Source: Acanthopleura granulata
Taxonomy: Eukaryota; Mollusca; Polyplacophora; Chitonida; Chitonidae
Direction of reading: 5' to 3'
Assembly (NCBI GenBank): GCA_016165875.1
Contig: JABBOT010000002.1
Coordinates: 37,165,868-37,229,867, forward strand
Length of the DNA: 64,000 bases
The translations under genes and the position numbers were made by a program. Of this stretch, positions 49,623 to 59,870 are shown one piece after another; position 1 is the first letter of the stretch, and every line of letters begins with the position of its first letter. Under the pieces are notes generated by a model. That model searched no databases and had not been told where the DNA came from. It saw only the letters and a program-made list of their open reading frames with translations.

Positions 49623-49689
49623 ATGATGCACCTATCGACACGACATGCTGCCAAATGGTTCCACATCCTACTCGGGCTTCCTGTTTTAG
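49623..49689 (+). CDS. Candidate secreted protein (copy B), exon 1: signal peptide
   Basis: ATG at 49623 begins MMHLSTRHAAKWFHILLGLP then VL, 22 codons plus one base. It has a basic N-region and a hydrophobic core that fits a signal peptide. Donor TTTTAG|GTAGGT, phase 1; a competing donor GTAAGT lies 4 bp on but would put exon 2 out of frame. In copy A the same place has ATGATGTCTACCATGCTGGG but stops early. In C no coding version is visible. The three-exon model is inferred from phase and signals only. Confidence 0.4.
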
Positions 49690-50476
49690 GTAGGTAAGTA
49701 ATAAGTAACTAGATACTAGGTTGTAGAACTGTAGTTACACTGCATAACTGATAAACTTAAGCAGGGAAAAGACGTGCTTACAGTGTAATTGGTGAGGTGA
49801 GGAAATGAACATCTCGATCAGGGATTTCTAAGGACAATTCTCACAACTGTATCCAAGCCAAAATCAGTTCCATATCTTAACATCTCATCTCTTTTCCGAA
49901 AAAAGAAACGTGCATCAGTGCAACACAAAGAGGACCAGATCACAGCTCAAAAACTTTTACGGTGATACTTTAACGCTTTTGCACGAAAGAGTACCTTACA
50001 TACCACGGGCAGCTGTGTCATAAGCCAGATATAACTTTTCGAGTTTCCTCCTCACCAAACCACAGGCACAAGTAAAGCCTTTACTTCATGGCTGACCCAG
50101 AGTTTATAGCAGTACTACCTCTCCTGGAATATTATTACCAGTCATAAATGACAATAGTGTAACTGACATTCAACAGGGCGCTAATCCTCGATGGTTAGCC
50201 TGGTGTAGTCCTCAGACGTTCGGTGGTCCATTCCTCTGACCGAAATCCTTAGTAGGCTGCCAGGACACAGCCGGGAAGTGAAAGTGAAACCATGCAACGA
50301 GAGCCGGTAGACATTAAACTCACAGACAAGACGTGATAAGGCTTGTAAGGTTACCTATATCTGGAATGGTACTTCTTGAGCATATTAATGTGACACAGTC
50401 TTTCAGTCTTCCTGTGATCAGTGGTGGTAACAATGTAGTTAACATCATTAACATTCTTCACCATCTGATATTGAAC

Positions 50477-50603
50477 TCGCGGATGATCAGGGGTTTCCCC
50501 CGGCCTCTGCCCGGTTTCCTTCCACGATAATGCTGGTCGGCGTCGTATAAGTGAAATATTCTTGAGTACGACGTAAAACACCAATCAACTGAATCAAATA
50601 AAA
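50477..50603 (+). repeat. SINE inserted in the Gypsy integrase, with target-site duplication
   Basis: GTTTCCCCCGGCCTCTGCCC, CCACGATAATGCTGGTCGGC, GTCGTATAAGTGAAATATTC, AAACACCAATC in plus orientation; 5' truncated. Flanked by CATCTGATATTG at 50463 and 50605, a 12-bp target-site duplication. It splits the integrase C-terminal frame exactly at GQYQM. Confidence 0.9.
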
Positions 50604-52079
50604 CATCTGATATTGTCCACTAAACTTGGCCTTATGTGGTTCCTGAGGATGGGGTAATAAACCCAAAACCTGGTCTCCATGAGAAAAACGTCTTGGCTTA
50701 GCCTTCTTGTCATAGTACAGTTTCATTTTCTCCGGAGAAATCTTTAAATTTGCACGAGCTCTCTCCCAGGCTTTACATAACACAAAACTAGAAAATCATA
50801 ATCTAATAAGTTCCCTTCTGTTTCCCGGGCCAAGATACACTCCTTCAAAAAAGCAAAAGGACCTCCAACCTCATGACCATAAACCAACTCAAATGGACTA
50901 AACCCAGTGGACTCATCAGGAGTACCCTGATAGCAAACAATACAAATGGAATCCCTTTGTGGTATCTCTCCAAAGCACCCCGGGATTCAGGGTGGTAAGC
51001 GGTGAACTTAAGTTGTTTAATTTATGGATCTAGGTTGCTTAATGCGAAGCTGATACATCACTTTATGAAGTAAGCCTGACATAAAATTTGACCCCTGGTC
51101 AGATTGTATTTCCTTTGGTAAACCATCTCTGGTGAAAAACTGGAACAGAATATTAACTATCTGAGAGGTAGTAATCTGCTTCGGCGGGATTCAGCAACAG
51201 GGAATCTAGTAGCTGTATTCATAATAGTCAAAAGATACTTCTTTCCTGGCTTAGTTCTAGGAAATGGGTACCTTGCTAAAACGATCACCAAAAGCAGAAA
51301 TAGGAAATAAGGGTGCATGTCTTACACTATGTTGTGGTTTTCTTAGGCGTGACATGTGTCACCCAAATTAACCACGTCCTAGGGAATCTTAGGCCAGTAA
51401 AATGGCTGGTGATTTTACTCTCTGAATTTCTAATGCCTAAATGTCAACCTCATAGTATCTCAAGGGCCATTCCAAGCACATCTTGTCTGTAGGTTGGAGG
51501 TAACACTTGATTAAAAATTGCCCAGTCATCATTAGCTGATACATGAGATGGTCTATACTTTCTCATCAACAACTGATCCTTCATGTAATAAGCAACAGGC
51601 ACTTCAGCTATTTCCTCCACCGATGAAGCAGACTTACACTACAGACCTGAGGACACGTCCTATCTTTTTCTCCTGCTATGTCATTACCCAGCAAAAAGGA
51701 AACATTTTCCAAAGGCAAAGTATGAACAACCCCTACAGTTACTAAACTAGTAACCAAATCAAAAGTAAGGGTAACTTCTAAAAATGGAGCAGACATGTTT
51801 CCATTCATACCCTGGATAAAAACACAACTGTTGGCCTTATCAGAATGTGCACGAATCATCTGCCAACTTCTAAGACTGACTTGACCAAGTATCCCTTAGT
51901 ATACGAACAGGGGAGGTAACTCTGTGACCAATTACCACGCCATCAGACACAAACCCCAACTATGTCTCTTGAGTCTGGACTACTTCCTTAACTTGTGGTT
52001 TAACGATAGAACTTACACTAACTATCTCTAATTGTGACCTCGCTGGTTTACAGCTGGAGTTAACAAAAGCTACTGACTT

Positions 52080-53244
52080 TCCCTCCTCTTTTCTTTTTAA
52101 TACAGGCTAATAGATGTAATGTCGATTTACAATAACGACGTGGAGGTGAATGGGTATCCTCAGATCTGGACTGAAAGCTTTTCTTGTCAGAAGAATAACC
52201 CACATTTGACTTTGGTTTGTCACCAGCCGGCTTGTCAGTACTAAAGTTAGAAACCTACTTATCAGAATTCCATTTCTTCTTCTTTTTGTCCATAATCTTA
52301 TGATTTAACTCATATTTATCAGCCAAACTTGATGCGGTCTTATATATCCTTGACCTTGTGTTCACCTAGACTAAGAACTCACTAAGAGTGCTGTTCTTTA
52401 CTTCCTCCAAAAGAACAACTTCCCTTAAATTCTCAAAAGAAGGATCCTAACTTCCTAGCCCTGTACCAGCTATCAAACAGTGTTTCTTTATCCCTGGCAA
52501 ACTCCATGTAAGTTTCAAAAGACTGTTTTCTTAACTGCCTGAACTTTCGTCTATAGGCCTCTGGTACAAGCTCATAAGCAGAATAGACCATTGCCTTAAC
52601 TGTATTGTAATCCAAAGACTGATCTACGGACAAAGCAGAAGAGACCTCTGCAGCTTTACCTTCAAATGTACTCCGCAGTAACATTGTCCAATACCTTTCA
52701 GGGCACTCCAAGTTCCTACATCCTTATCATTAAATTTGGAGCCAAATCAAACCCTTGCTGACTACGACTAACGGCTTTATTATCACTACTCTTAACCTCG
52801 AGTTCCCTCTATTTGAACTCTTGCTCCAACTCTAAATGTTTCTCTCTATCTGCCTATCCTAATCTCAACTTTTCTACCTCATACTCTTTTTCTTTCTCAC
52901 CCTTTTCTCTTTCTCCTTCTCCTCTTTCTCTAATCTTAATATCCCCAACTCAAACTCCATGCCGTTTTCTTTTTTCTCTTTCTCTAACTTAAACTTTTTC
53001 ATCTCAAACTGAAGTTTAGTCACCTATACACCATCAGCTTGACTTTTAACAAGTAAAGCGCTATCTAAATCTAAGTTTTTGCTAAAAGCATCCAACATTT
53101 TTCACTTTTTCTAAGATTCTGACTTAAGTCTAATTCAAACTTGTTGGCTACTTGCCTTAAATCTGACTTCCTTAACTCAGACAGCTTAACAATTGCCAAA
53201 TCTTCGCTATCGAGGAATGATTCTACATTAAATTGACCAGCCAT
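52080..53244 (-). pseudogene. Gag pseudogene with SCAN-like capsid segment
   Basis: Starts MAGQFNVESFLDSEDLAIVK, followed by a Lys/Glu-rich coiled-coil stretch with stops. Then a segment with YNTVKAMVYSAYELVPEAYR and FRQLRKQSFETYMEFARDKE that is typical of the Gmr1-type capsid from which vertebrate SCAN domains derive. A degraded YCKSTLHLLAC near 52110 marks the zinc-knuckle place. Interrupted by stops and frameshifts, so not functional. Confidence 0.75.
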
Positions 53245-53406
53245 AGTGACACAATATAGTGAACAAAGAAACTATTTATACAGCTGTGCAAAATGTGAAT
53301 TTCTGATGGATCCAAAACAGGAACTACAACACCGCTAAACAAGTTGAAAATTAACGTGCTACAATCAAGAACGAGCAGGCTTTCATTTCCGGATAAACCC
53401 CCTATA

Positions 53407-54045
53407 TGTAAGGGTATCACTATCGGAGAGGACAAATGATAAATGAATGGCTTGTTCAGACAGCGATAGGACTTACACATTATCAAAAAAAAAAAAAAAA
53501 AAAAAAGAAACACGAAGACGCTTGGACAAGTTCAATACATATACCTGAACAAATTACACAAAGAATACAAATTAAGATTTTACAAGAACAATAGAAGTGA
53601 TTACAAAATATATAGTTCCTAAAAGATTACCGACGAAATCCTGATGGAATATCTTTCACAGGCGAGTCAGTCCACGTAACTTGAAATTCACGGTTCATGT
53701 GAACTCTTAAATCGAATGATAACACTGGCCTCCAAGTGATGAATTGTAGTGGGTATACTGCACGCCGACGAGGTTTTTTATCCAACGTTAGTCCAGGTTC
53801 ACCTAACGTAAAGAAAATTCTGGATGGTTTGATCGTAAACATGCCTATAACATGCGAACATCTTTTCAGAATGTACGCTCTATGTACAATGACACGAAAC
53901 TCATAAACACAGAAGTGTTTACCAGAAGCGACTGAATACCAGAAGCAGACTATAACGTATACAGTTGTCAAAATCTAGGTCAGAATAGCGCAAAAACAAA
54001 TAACAAAAAGCAGAACACAATATTTTCAGGACGGGGTTCATAACA
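53407..54045 (-). repeat. 5' LTR of the Gypsy element
   Basis: On minus it starts TGTTATGAACCCCGTC and ends GATACCCTTACA, giving TG...CA ends. Related to the solo LTR at 22820-23859. A 25-base A run (plus strand, about 53485-53508) lies within it. Confidence 0.7.
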
Positions 54046-54299
54046 AGTTTATGAACTTGGCGTCAAGCATGCAACTCTGGGGAGATTGCTTAACTATTGA
54101 TACTGAAGCTGACCTCAGTGGATGGCAATCCTCTCCAGGTCGAGATGTCAGGTGTAATCACAAGTGTACTGGGTCACAGTCCCCCACCGAGGCGTTGTTA
54201 GTTTGCACACGACAGCGAACGAAAGGTGAACCATGATATGCAAAACAATCAGAAAAATACAGCATGTGAATTCATTTTTTTTGGAGGCGGTCGTAAAAA

Positions 54300-54650
54300 G
54301 TGACCTGTGTCAGGACTATGTAAGGGTTATGTCAGGACTGTGTCAGTGTTGTGTCAGGATTGTGTCACGACTGTGTCAGGATTCTATCAGGACTGTGTCA
54401 GGACTATGTCAGGACCGTGTAAGGACTCTGTCAGGGCTATGTCATGTCTGTGTCAGGACTATGTCAGGATTCTATCAGCACTGTGCCATGACTATGCCAT
54501 GACTATTTCAGTGCTGTGTAAGGACTCTGTCAGGGTTATGTCAGGATTGCGTCAGGACTGTGTCAGATTTGTGTCATGACTATGTCAGGACTGTGTCAGG
54601 TCTGTGTCAGGGTTTTGTCTGGTGTATGTCAGGATTGTGTCATGACTGCC
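54300..54650 (+). repeat. 11-bp minisatellite (about 32 units)
   Basis: Tandem array of variants of ACTGTGTCAGG (ACTATGTCAGG, ATTCTATCAGG and so on). Because 11 is not a multiple of 3, each plus frame reads the same 11-residue repeat with few stops, producing three false ORFs. Lies directly after the Gypsy LTR region in copy B. Confidence 0.9.
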
Positions 54651-55894
54651 AGGAGCCTTGGGAAAAGAGGTCGGTCACTCCGAGCAGTTTTCTAAACTCA
54701 TATACACATGACCACCATTTTTTAAAGATAAATTTTCTTGAAAATAAAATTTGTAAATGAACTTATTTCAAAGACTGTAATTTCTTCCAACAACTGACTT
54801 GACAGCCTTTGCATAGACTGAAAGATTATATAGTAAAGCGCAAAACATGGCCCAATGACATAACTCTAATAACGAATAATTCTGAAATCGGATATGGATT
54901 CTTTTGTTTTTTGGAATCAGAACTATCAGGTATAGGGCAGGCACGTCGGAATGTTGGAGACTATAGGCATGGATTAGAACCTTAATCCCTTACCAAGGCG
55001 GTGTATATCAAAAGTTAGAGGCATTTTGTGCGGAAAGTGATTTGATAAAGCACTTCTTCGTTAGATGTAACTCAGAGATACCTTCGATGCATGTATGTCC
55101 ACAAATGGTAAATTCCCTGCCCCACCCAACATGCCGGATATCGCGACATTTATGTCATCTGTGGGGAACTATAAATATAAATCAATCAAGGTTTGTGTTT
55201 TGGTTGTAAGACTTTTTTTCAACATGTACACATCAGTGCGTGACAAAATAATCAACACTAATGACATAAATGCGCTGTACCTCTGTATGAGTTTTACAAG
55301 TATCTGAGTAAGCGCGCTGTAAGTATGCAGTAATGTGTCGAATATAACCTGAGGAAATGATTTTGTCTCAATTTGTAACATGCCGAAAATCGGAATGAGG
55401 ATCATGCAAAACTTAATATCTGTATGATTCGGGATATTTTCCAGTAACATTTGTTATTCTGTCTTGTATTTTGGCTTTTGGGTTATAAAGTAAACCTAAA
55501 GGATGGATAGCACCAACCTCAGGGTGATATGTGTTATCTGTGCGTATTTAATGATACTTGTTCACATGCAACTGTGTCTAAATGTGCAGCTTATAGCGTA
55601 ATTTCCTGAGAGTCTTACGTGGATATATCATGTGGAAATTACTGGAAATAGAGTCGGGCATATCAGTGAGTACGGCGGGCTGAGTTGGTGTCCACCACTC
55701 TGGGGAAAGGGAAAAACAGCTGTCCTTGTAAAACTGGTTAACCCACACAGAATAATTTGTGGACAATGTATTCGCGTAAACAGTCAGTCCATTGTCCTGG
55801 ACTGACAGGTTACAGATCGAGGTTAAAATTACACAGCCAAGAAGTTTAGCAGGAATCTTTCAGATTGTTTTACTACTTTGTCACTCGTTTTCAG

Positions 55895-56095
55895 CCCCCG
55901 CGGTGCCTAAGGTTCATAAACTGGACAAATTGTACACGTGTCCGGGCCAGACAAACTCATTTGGCAAGTCTGTTACTAGTCTGGTGATGTATTGCTTGAA
56001 TGAAAACGATAATGCTGGTGTGAGATACTTTATCTTGTATCGAAAGGACACCCTGGTTCAGATTGTTAAAGGACTAACTCGCCGCAAGAATCAGG
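55895..56095 (+). CDS. Candidate secreted protein (copy B), exon 2
   Basis: Acceptor CACTCGTTTTCAG, phase 1 in. With the G of exon 1 it reads APAVPKVHKLDKLYTCPGQT, then NSFGKSVTSLVMYCLNENDN, AGVRYFILYRKDTLVQIVKG and LTRRKNQ. Donor CAGG|GTGTAG, phase 1; without splicing the frame runs to a stop at 56163. Two Cys (YTC, MYC) and the Y-F-x-L-Y-R stretch recall an Ig-like strand pattern, but no domain can be named. The DKLYTCPGQ core is also found in broken form at 42.8 and 17.85 kb, with mostly synonymous changes. Confidence 0.45.
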
Positions 56096-56690
56096 GTGTA
56101 GACCAGGGTGCTCGAGTCCAACAGTTTGATCCTTCCGTTGTGGCTTCAAGTCGGAAGTTTTAATTCACGCACTCCCGTTTCTCAACCCTAAAACTCTGTC
56201 TGCCGTTATATGAGGGAAGCATTTCTGAGTGCTTCGTTAGACATCAATCATATAAATAATGGCATATATCAGATAACACTGATGTATTCCACAAGAGTGC
56301 TATGTACATCTGATCCGATGTAGGATACAGGTAAGTGTTATCTTTGAAAGACATCATGCAAGATGGCGACAAGGTTGGGTTAATTTCTCTCGTTAACATG
56401 CATTGATGGCATAATGACGTCATGGTCATAACACCTAATATTGTCTGCTCCCCAAGGCGTTTGCGAAAGCGGAGATTCACTTGAAAGTAATGAAGTAAGG
56501 ACCAGAGGGATAATTTGCTTCGTGTAGCATCAGTAATCAGATGCTTCTAACAACAAAAAGTATTACAACACCATTACATGCACATGCTGACAACAGGGCG
56601 TGAGCCATTCCACAACGCTGTATAATTAACACTAACGTAGTGTTTAGAGTGCCTTTTATAAAATGTTTTGTTCTTTTTTTTCATTTCCAG

Positions 56691-56788
56691 ATGCCATCAT
56701 TGAAATAAAACAGCAGAGAGGTGCCCGATTCACTGTGCTGCGCGCGCATGCTAAGCGTTCGGCCAGGGAGGCCCGAAACAGGATTTAA
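56691..56788 (+). CDS. Candidate secreted protein (copy B), exon 3 and stop
   Basis: A strong acceptor (TTCTTTTTTTTCATTTCCAG) followed in phase 1 by DAIIEIKQQRGARFTVLRAH then AKRSAREARNRI and TAA. The C-terminus is very basic. AATAAA at 56894 lies about 105 bp after the stop and can serve as polyadenylation signal. The joined product would be 121 residues. Copy C (minus, near 17080-17100) shows remnants of this exon without an open frame. Confidence 0.45.
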
Positions 56789-57839
56789 CTTTGCAAAATG
56801 AGATTCTTCTGTCATTCCTCACGAGAGACTTTCATTATATTACAGAACATGTAAATACCGGAATATACGTTTACCGTGGCATAACAGCTGGTGAATAAAA
56901 AAGGACAGAGGCATTAATGAAACAAAAAGATATTATTTGATATAAATATTCGGAACGCTTCCATTATAAGCTTTCTGTGTCAATAAATCTGTTTCTTCAT
57001 GTGGTTTACATGTGCTTTTCCCAGAATTCTATGATGGGTATATATCATTCAGATTAATATTACAACTTCAACATTTTTATGGATATTTAAGAGCATTTCT
57101 CGAACTGCATAATGTCGAAGATCGCACATGTAGGACATGCATGGGAAATCGTTGGGTTCTTTTAAAACTTCCATCCAAGGCAGCCGAACTAATAGAGAAT
57201 AAACCTGGGGACGGTCTGCCGAGGTAACGACAGTTGCCTGGGCTACAAATTCATTAACATCATCGTTGCTTGATCTCCACTGCCATTCTGAAGTTGGCCA
57301 ATGTGATTGTGAAACCAATAAAAGTGGTGGGAGATCGATACCATACGCACCTCGTCGACCTCTGAGAGCATACGTCAACCTCTAGATAAGCTGGGGAGAA
57401 AATTGGAGAACTGTTCCCTGATCAGACAGTATTTTCTGGAGAATGTTCGTGAAAGGTGACATACTTTTGCCGGTAAATAGAGAGCAATTGGAAGTATAGT
57501 GGGGAAATTAAATTTAATCTAAAGCAGGATCCAGCCAGAGGTCTGGCCTTTTCAGACATGTCTAAAATTAGGATTTATAGACGAGCCCTTGATGAGTGTA
57601 CATATATTTATAGGCACTCGAAATAAATGTACTGATCACCTTTGCACAATTGTTCCAGCCGTAACAGCTGAGAATGGCGCTTCTACCGCGCATTCATTGC
57701 ATGTATTTCCATGTGTTTTGTAAAAGTTAAAATAATAAAGATGCTCATGTTTTTAAAGTGTTCATTACTTTGTATTTCCTCTACATACAGAAATAAAATA
57801 TATTACAGCAAAAACGCCTTCTGTATATAACAATTTTTT

Positions 57840-58730
57840 GGTGTACATGTTCTTCCTGTGCGTGAACATAGTCCGTGTTGACTCCTGTTTCTCTCGCAAG
57901 TGCCTCGAGAGTCAGCGACGGACGATTTAGCTTCTTTCCCGGCAGGTTTCAGGGCTGCATTCACAGCTGTGACAGGGGTCTTTTTCACGTTATCATCCTG
58001 GTTATGAATACGCACAATACATACATACCATGTGGTCCCACCTCATCGAGTTCAGTGTTGACATGTTATTGGCAATCCGGTTGTATTTCTTGCCAAAGGT
58101 CTCTCCGTTATAGTTCACATAATGTGAATATTCTTGGCCAGGTGTTCCGGTTTGTGAGACTTTTTCCGAAGAGAAGCCAGCTTCTCACTGAAGTTGTCGA
58201 GGCTGTCAAGCATGGGCTGTGATTCCTGCACATCCAGGGACGATGCCAGCTCTCCCACGCGGCCTTGTTTCACGTCAAGTTGTGATAGCTTAAACTGCCA
58301 TGTGCGTTTGCCAATGAACATCGGCCTATCGGTAAGCGTGGCGGTCGGCATACAGTTTTCCTCTAGTCCTGGCGTCACTTAGTCATTAAGGTTGACGTCT
58401 GGGATGGATGGGAATCGGGGCTGAGTTACGAGGGTCTTGAGAATTGGGGGCAAGTTACGAGGGCTCCGGATCTGTCTGTGTTGCGACTGTCGTCACAGAA
58501 AGACGGAGGGTTGGACGTGTGGCCTGTGTCTGAACACCGTCAAGTTTTTCTGGAACGCACTTCATATAGTCCACAACGAATTGAAATCCCATCAGTACTG
58601 CATCATTGACAAGAGATTGTTAGTCCAGCATGAGCCATAGTGGATTCAGTAGTGGGTTAGCTGATACCATGGGATTAGACAATGAGACGGCGATAACCAG
58701 ATGGGGAAAGTTGTTGGCTTAGATCGAGTC
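57840..58730 (-). pseudogene. Degenerate unidentified protein gene (pseudogene or old element ORF)
   Basis: On minus, coding-like text continues across frames: QSLVNDAVLMGFQFVVDYMK and CVPEKLDGVQTQATRPTLRL (58610-58480), then GKRTWQFKLSQLDVKQGRVG and QPMLDSLDNFSEKLASLRKK (58340-58145), then YVNYNGETFGKKYNRIANNM (58128-58060) and KPAGKEAKSS (57960-57930). The pieces are separated by stops and at least two frameshifts. A 31-bp block at 58030-58000 looks like an intron but is too short. Order and composition suggest one former protein with a coiled-coil middle. I do not recognise the family; a transposon-derived ORF is possible. It lies between copy B and fragment D. Confidence 0.45.
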
Positions 58731-59439
58731 CACATCAAGATGAGTGTTAGATTTTAGGAGATTGAGGAATGAGTGAGACTGATTTGAGTGGGAAGGGCTA
58801 CTGGAGTTGGGATCAAGGAGTAAGGACTATCATACATACAGAAGGAGAGACACTATAGCGGAGATAGGAGCGCTTACGAGGGGAGAAACAGGGACAGAAG
58901 CAGTTAGAGAGAGAGAGAGAGACAGACAGAGTGGGGGTGGGTGGGTGATTAAGTAGTTGGGACAGTTACTGGGCCAGGAACAGTGGCTAAAGAGGCCAGA
59001 TGGTTATTATATGAGGTGGATGAAACTCCGGACTCAACAGCCGATCTGATGTTCTCCAACGCCCTCGCGGCAAATGGTTGAAGAAGTATCCACTGGCTTT
59101 GAAGACTACGGACAGCTGAATTTCTGGCTTCTTGGGTGCGTGTGTAACAAATTTTATGCCCTTCCCCTATAGAGAGCTGGTTACAATTATCGGTGGCATT
59201 GTAAGTTTGATAGAAAAATAAGACGTTTTTAAGTTAAAAATGAAATGGGTAAAACAAAACTTATTCTTACTTTTACAACCTTTTTTCAGTGTTTTCGAGC
59301 TGTTCAGCAAAAAGGTGTTGAGTGGTTCTCTCAAGGGGCTTTTTCTGTGGTACATGTTTACCTGAGATGCAGTGTAGGTAAATGAGTATATAACTACTTA
59401 TGTGAAAGTATGTATGTATGTATTAGTGAAAAAATATGC
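58731..59439. other. Low-complexity and unassigned sequence
   Basis: Purine-rich with a (GA)n run near 58907-58922 and a TATG-type microsatellite at 59405-59421. No coding exon recognised. Confidence 0.5.
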
Positions 59440-59640
59440 ATTACAGGTAATCTACGAAAAGGTTAATGTTGTCTATACTGTCAAAGTGCCTATGTCAGTG
59501 AGATAACCGACATCAGGCCAGACATAAATGATGAAGGAGTTTGCAACTATTCCGGGAGATTGCATGTTCAAGCAATACAGAATGGAACATGCAAATTACC
59601 AACAAAGAATGACATGAATTTCAAATAAATGCTTTGAGAA
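59440..59640 (+). repeat. Fragment D of the duplicated segment, left part
   Basis: Matches copy A 38875-39000: GATAACCGACATCAGG, GATGAAGGAGTTTGCAA, GCATGTTCAAGCAATACAG, ACATGAATTTCAAATAAATG. It continues after the LINE at 62635-62830. Confidence 0.65.
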
Positions 59641-59870
59641 CAAGATTGAATGAATGATTGTGGATTTACTCCACATCGGCAATTTTTCAGCTATATCGTT
59701 GCAAGAACATGTTTTGAAACATGAATCAGTATATGGTTTTCAAGAAGAAAATGTGAACATGGCAAACAAATGGAAAAGACAGATGTGTTTAAAACCAGGT
59801 AGAGCTATTAAACCTCGGTTGAAACTTGAAAACCACAATAATTTTTAAAATTCTAATATGTATATATAAA

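Larger units (their letters stand above)
50345..54045 (-). mobile_element. Degenerate Gmr1-like Ty3/Gypsy retrotransposon, 3'-truncated
   Basis: Order on minus: 5' LTR (53407-54045), gag (53244 to ~52080), protease-like segment (~51860-51610), integrase (~51590 to 50351), then an abrupt end. The protease-like part carries a VSFLLGND motif; the integrase has HLGIRN, YHPES and GALERYH fragments and ends with CHINMLKKYH. Integrase directly after protease, before any reverse transcriptase, is the order known from Gmr1-type Gypsy elements. RT, RNase H and the 3' LTR are missing. Frames are broken by many stops and frameshifts. The insertion lies between sequences that are adjacent in copy A (near 40965-41020). 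Confidence 0.8.
47780..57650 (+). repeat. Diverged segmental duplication, copy B
   Basis: Direct paralogue of A (anchors in the copy A entry) and inverted paralogue of C. It carries the Gypsy element at 50345-54045, an 11-bp minisatellite at 54300-54650 and the only intact version of the three-exon secreted gene. The block at 57200-57590 matches 44170-44480 of A and 16370-16790 of C. Confidence 0.8.

Noticed and set aside
54233..54760. Overlapping ORFs with VSGLCQD-type repeats
   Set aside because: They are readings of the 11-bp minisatellite in different frames, not a repeat protein.
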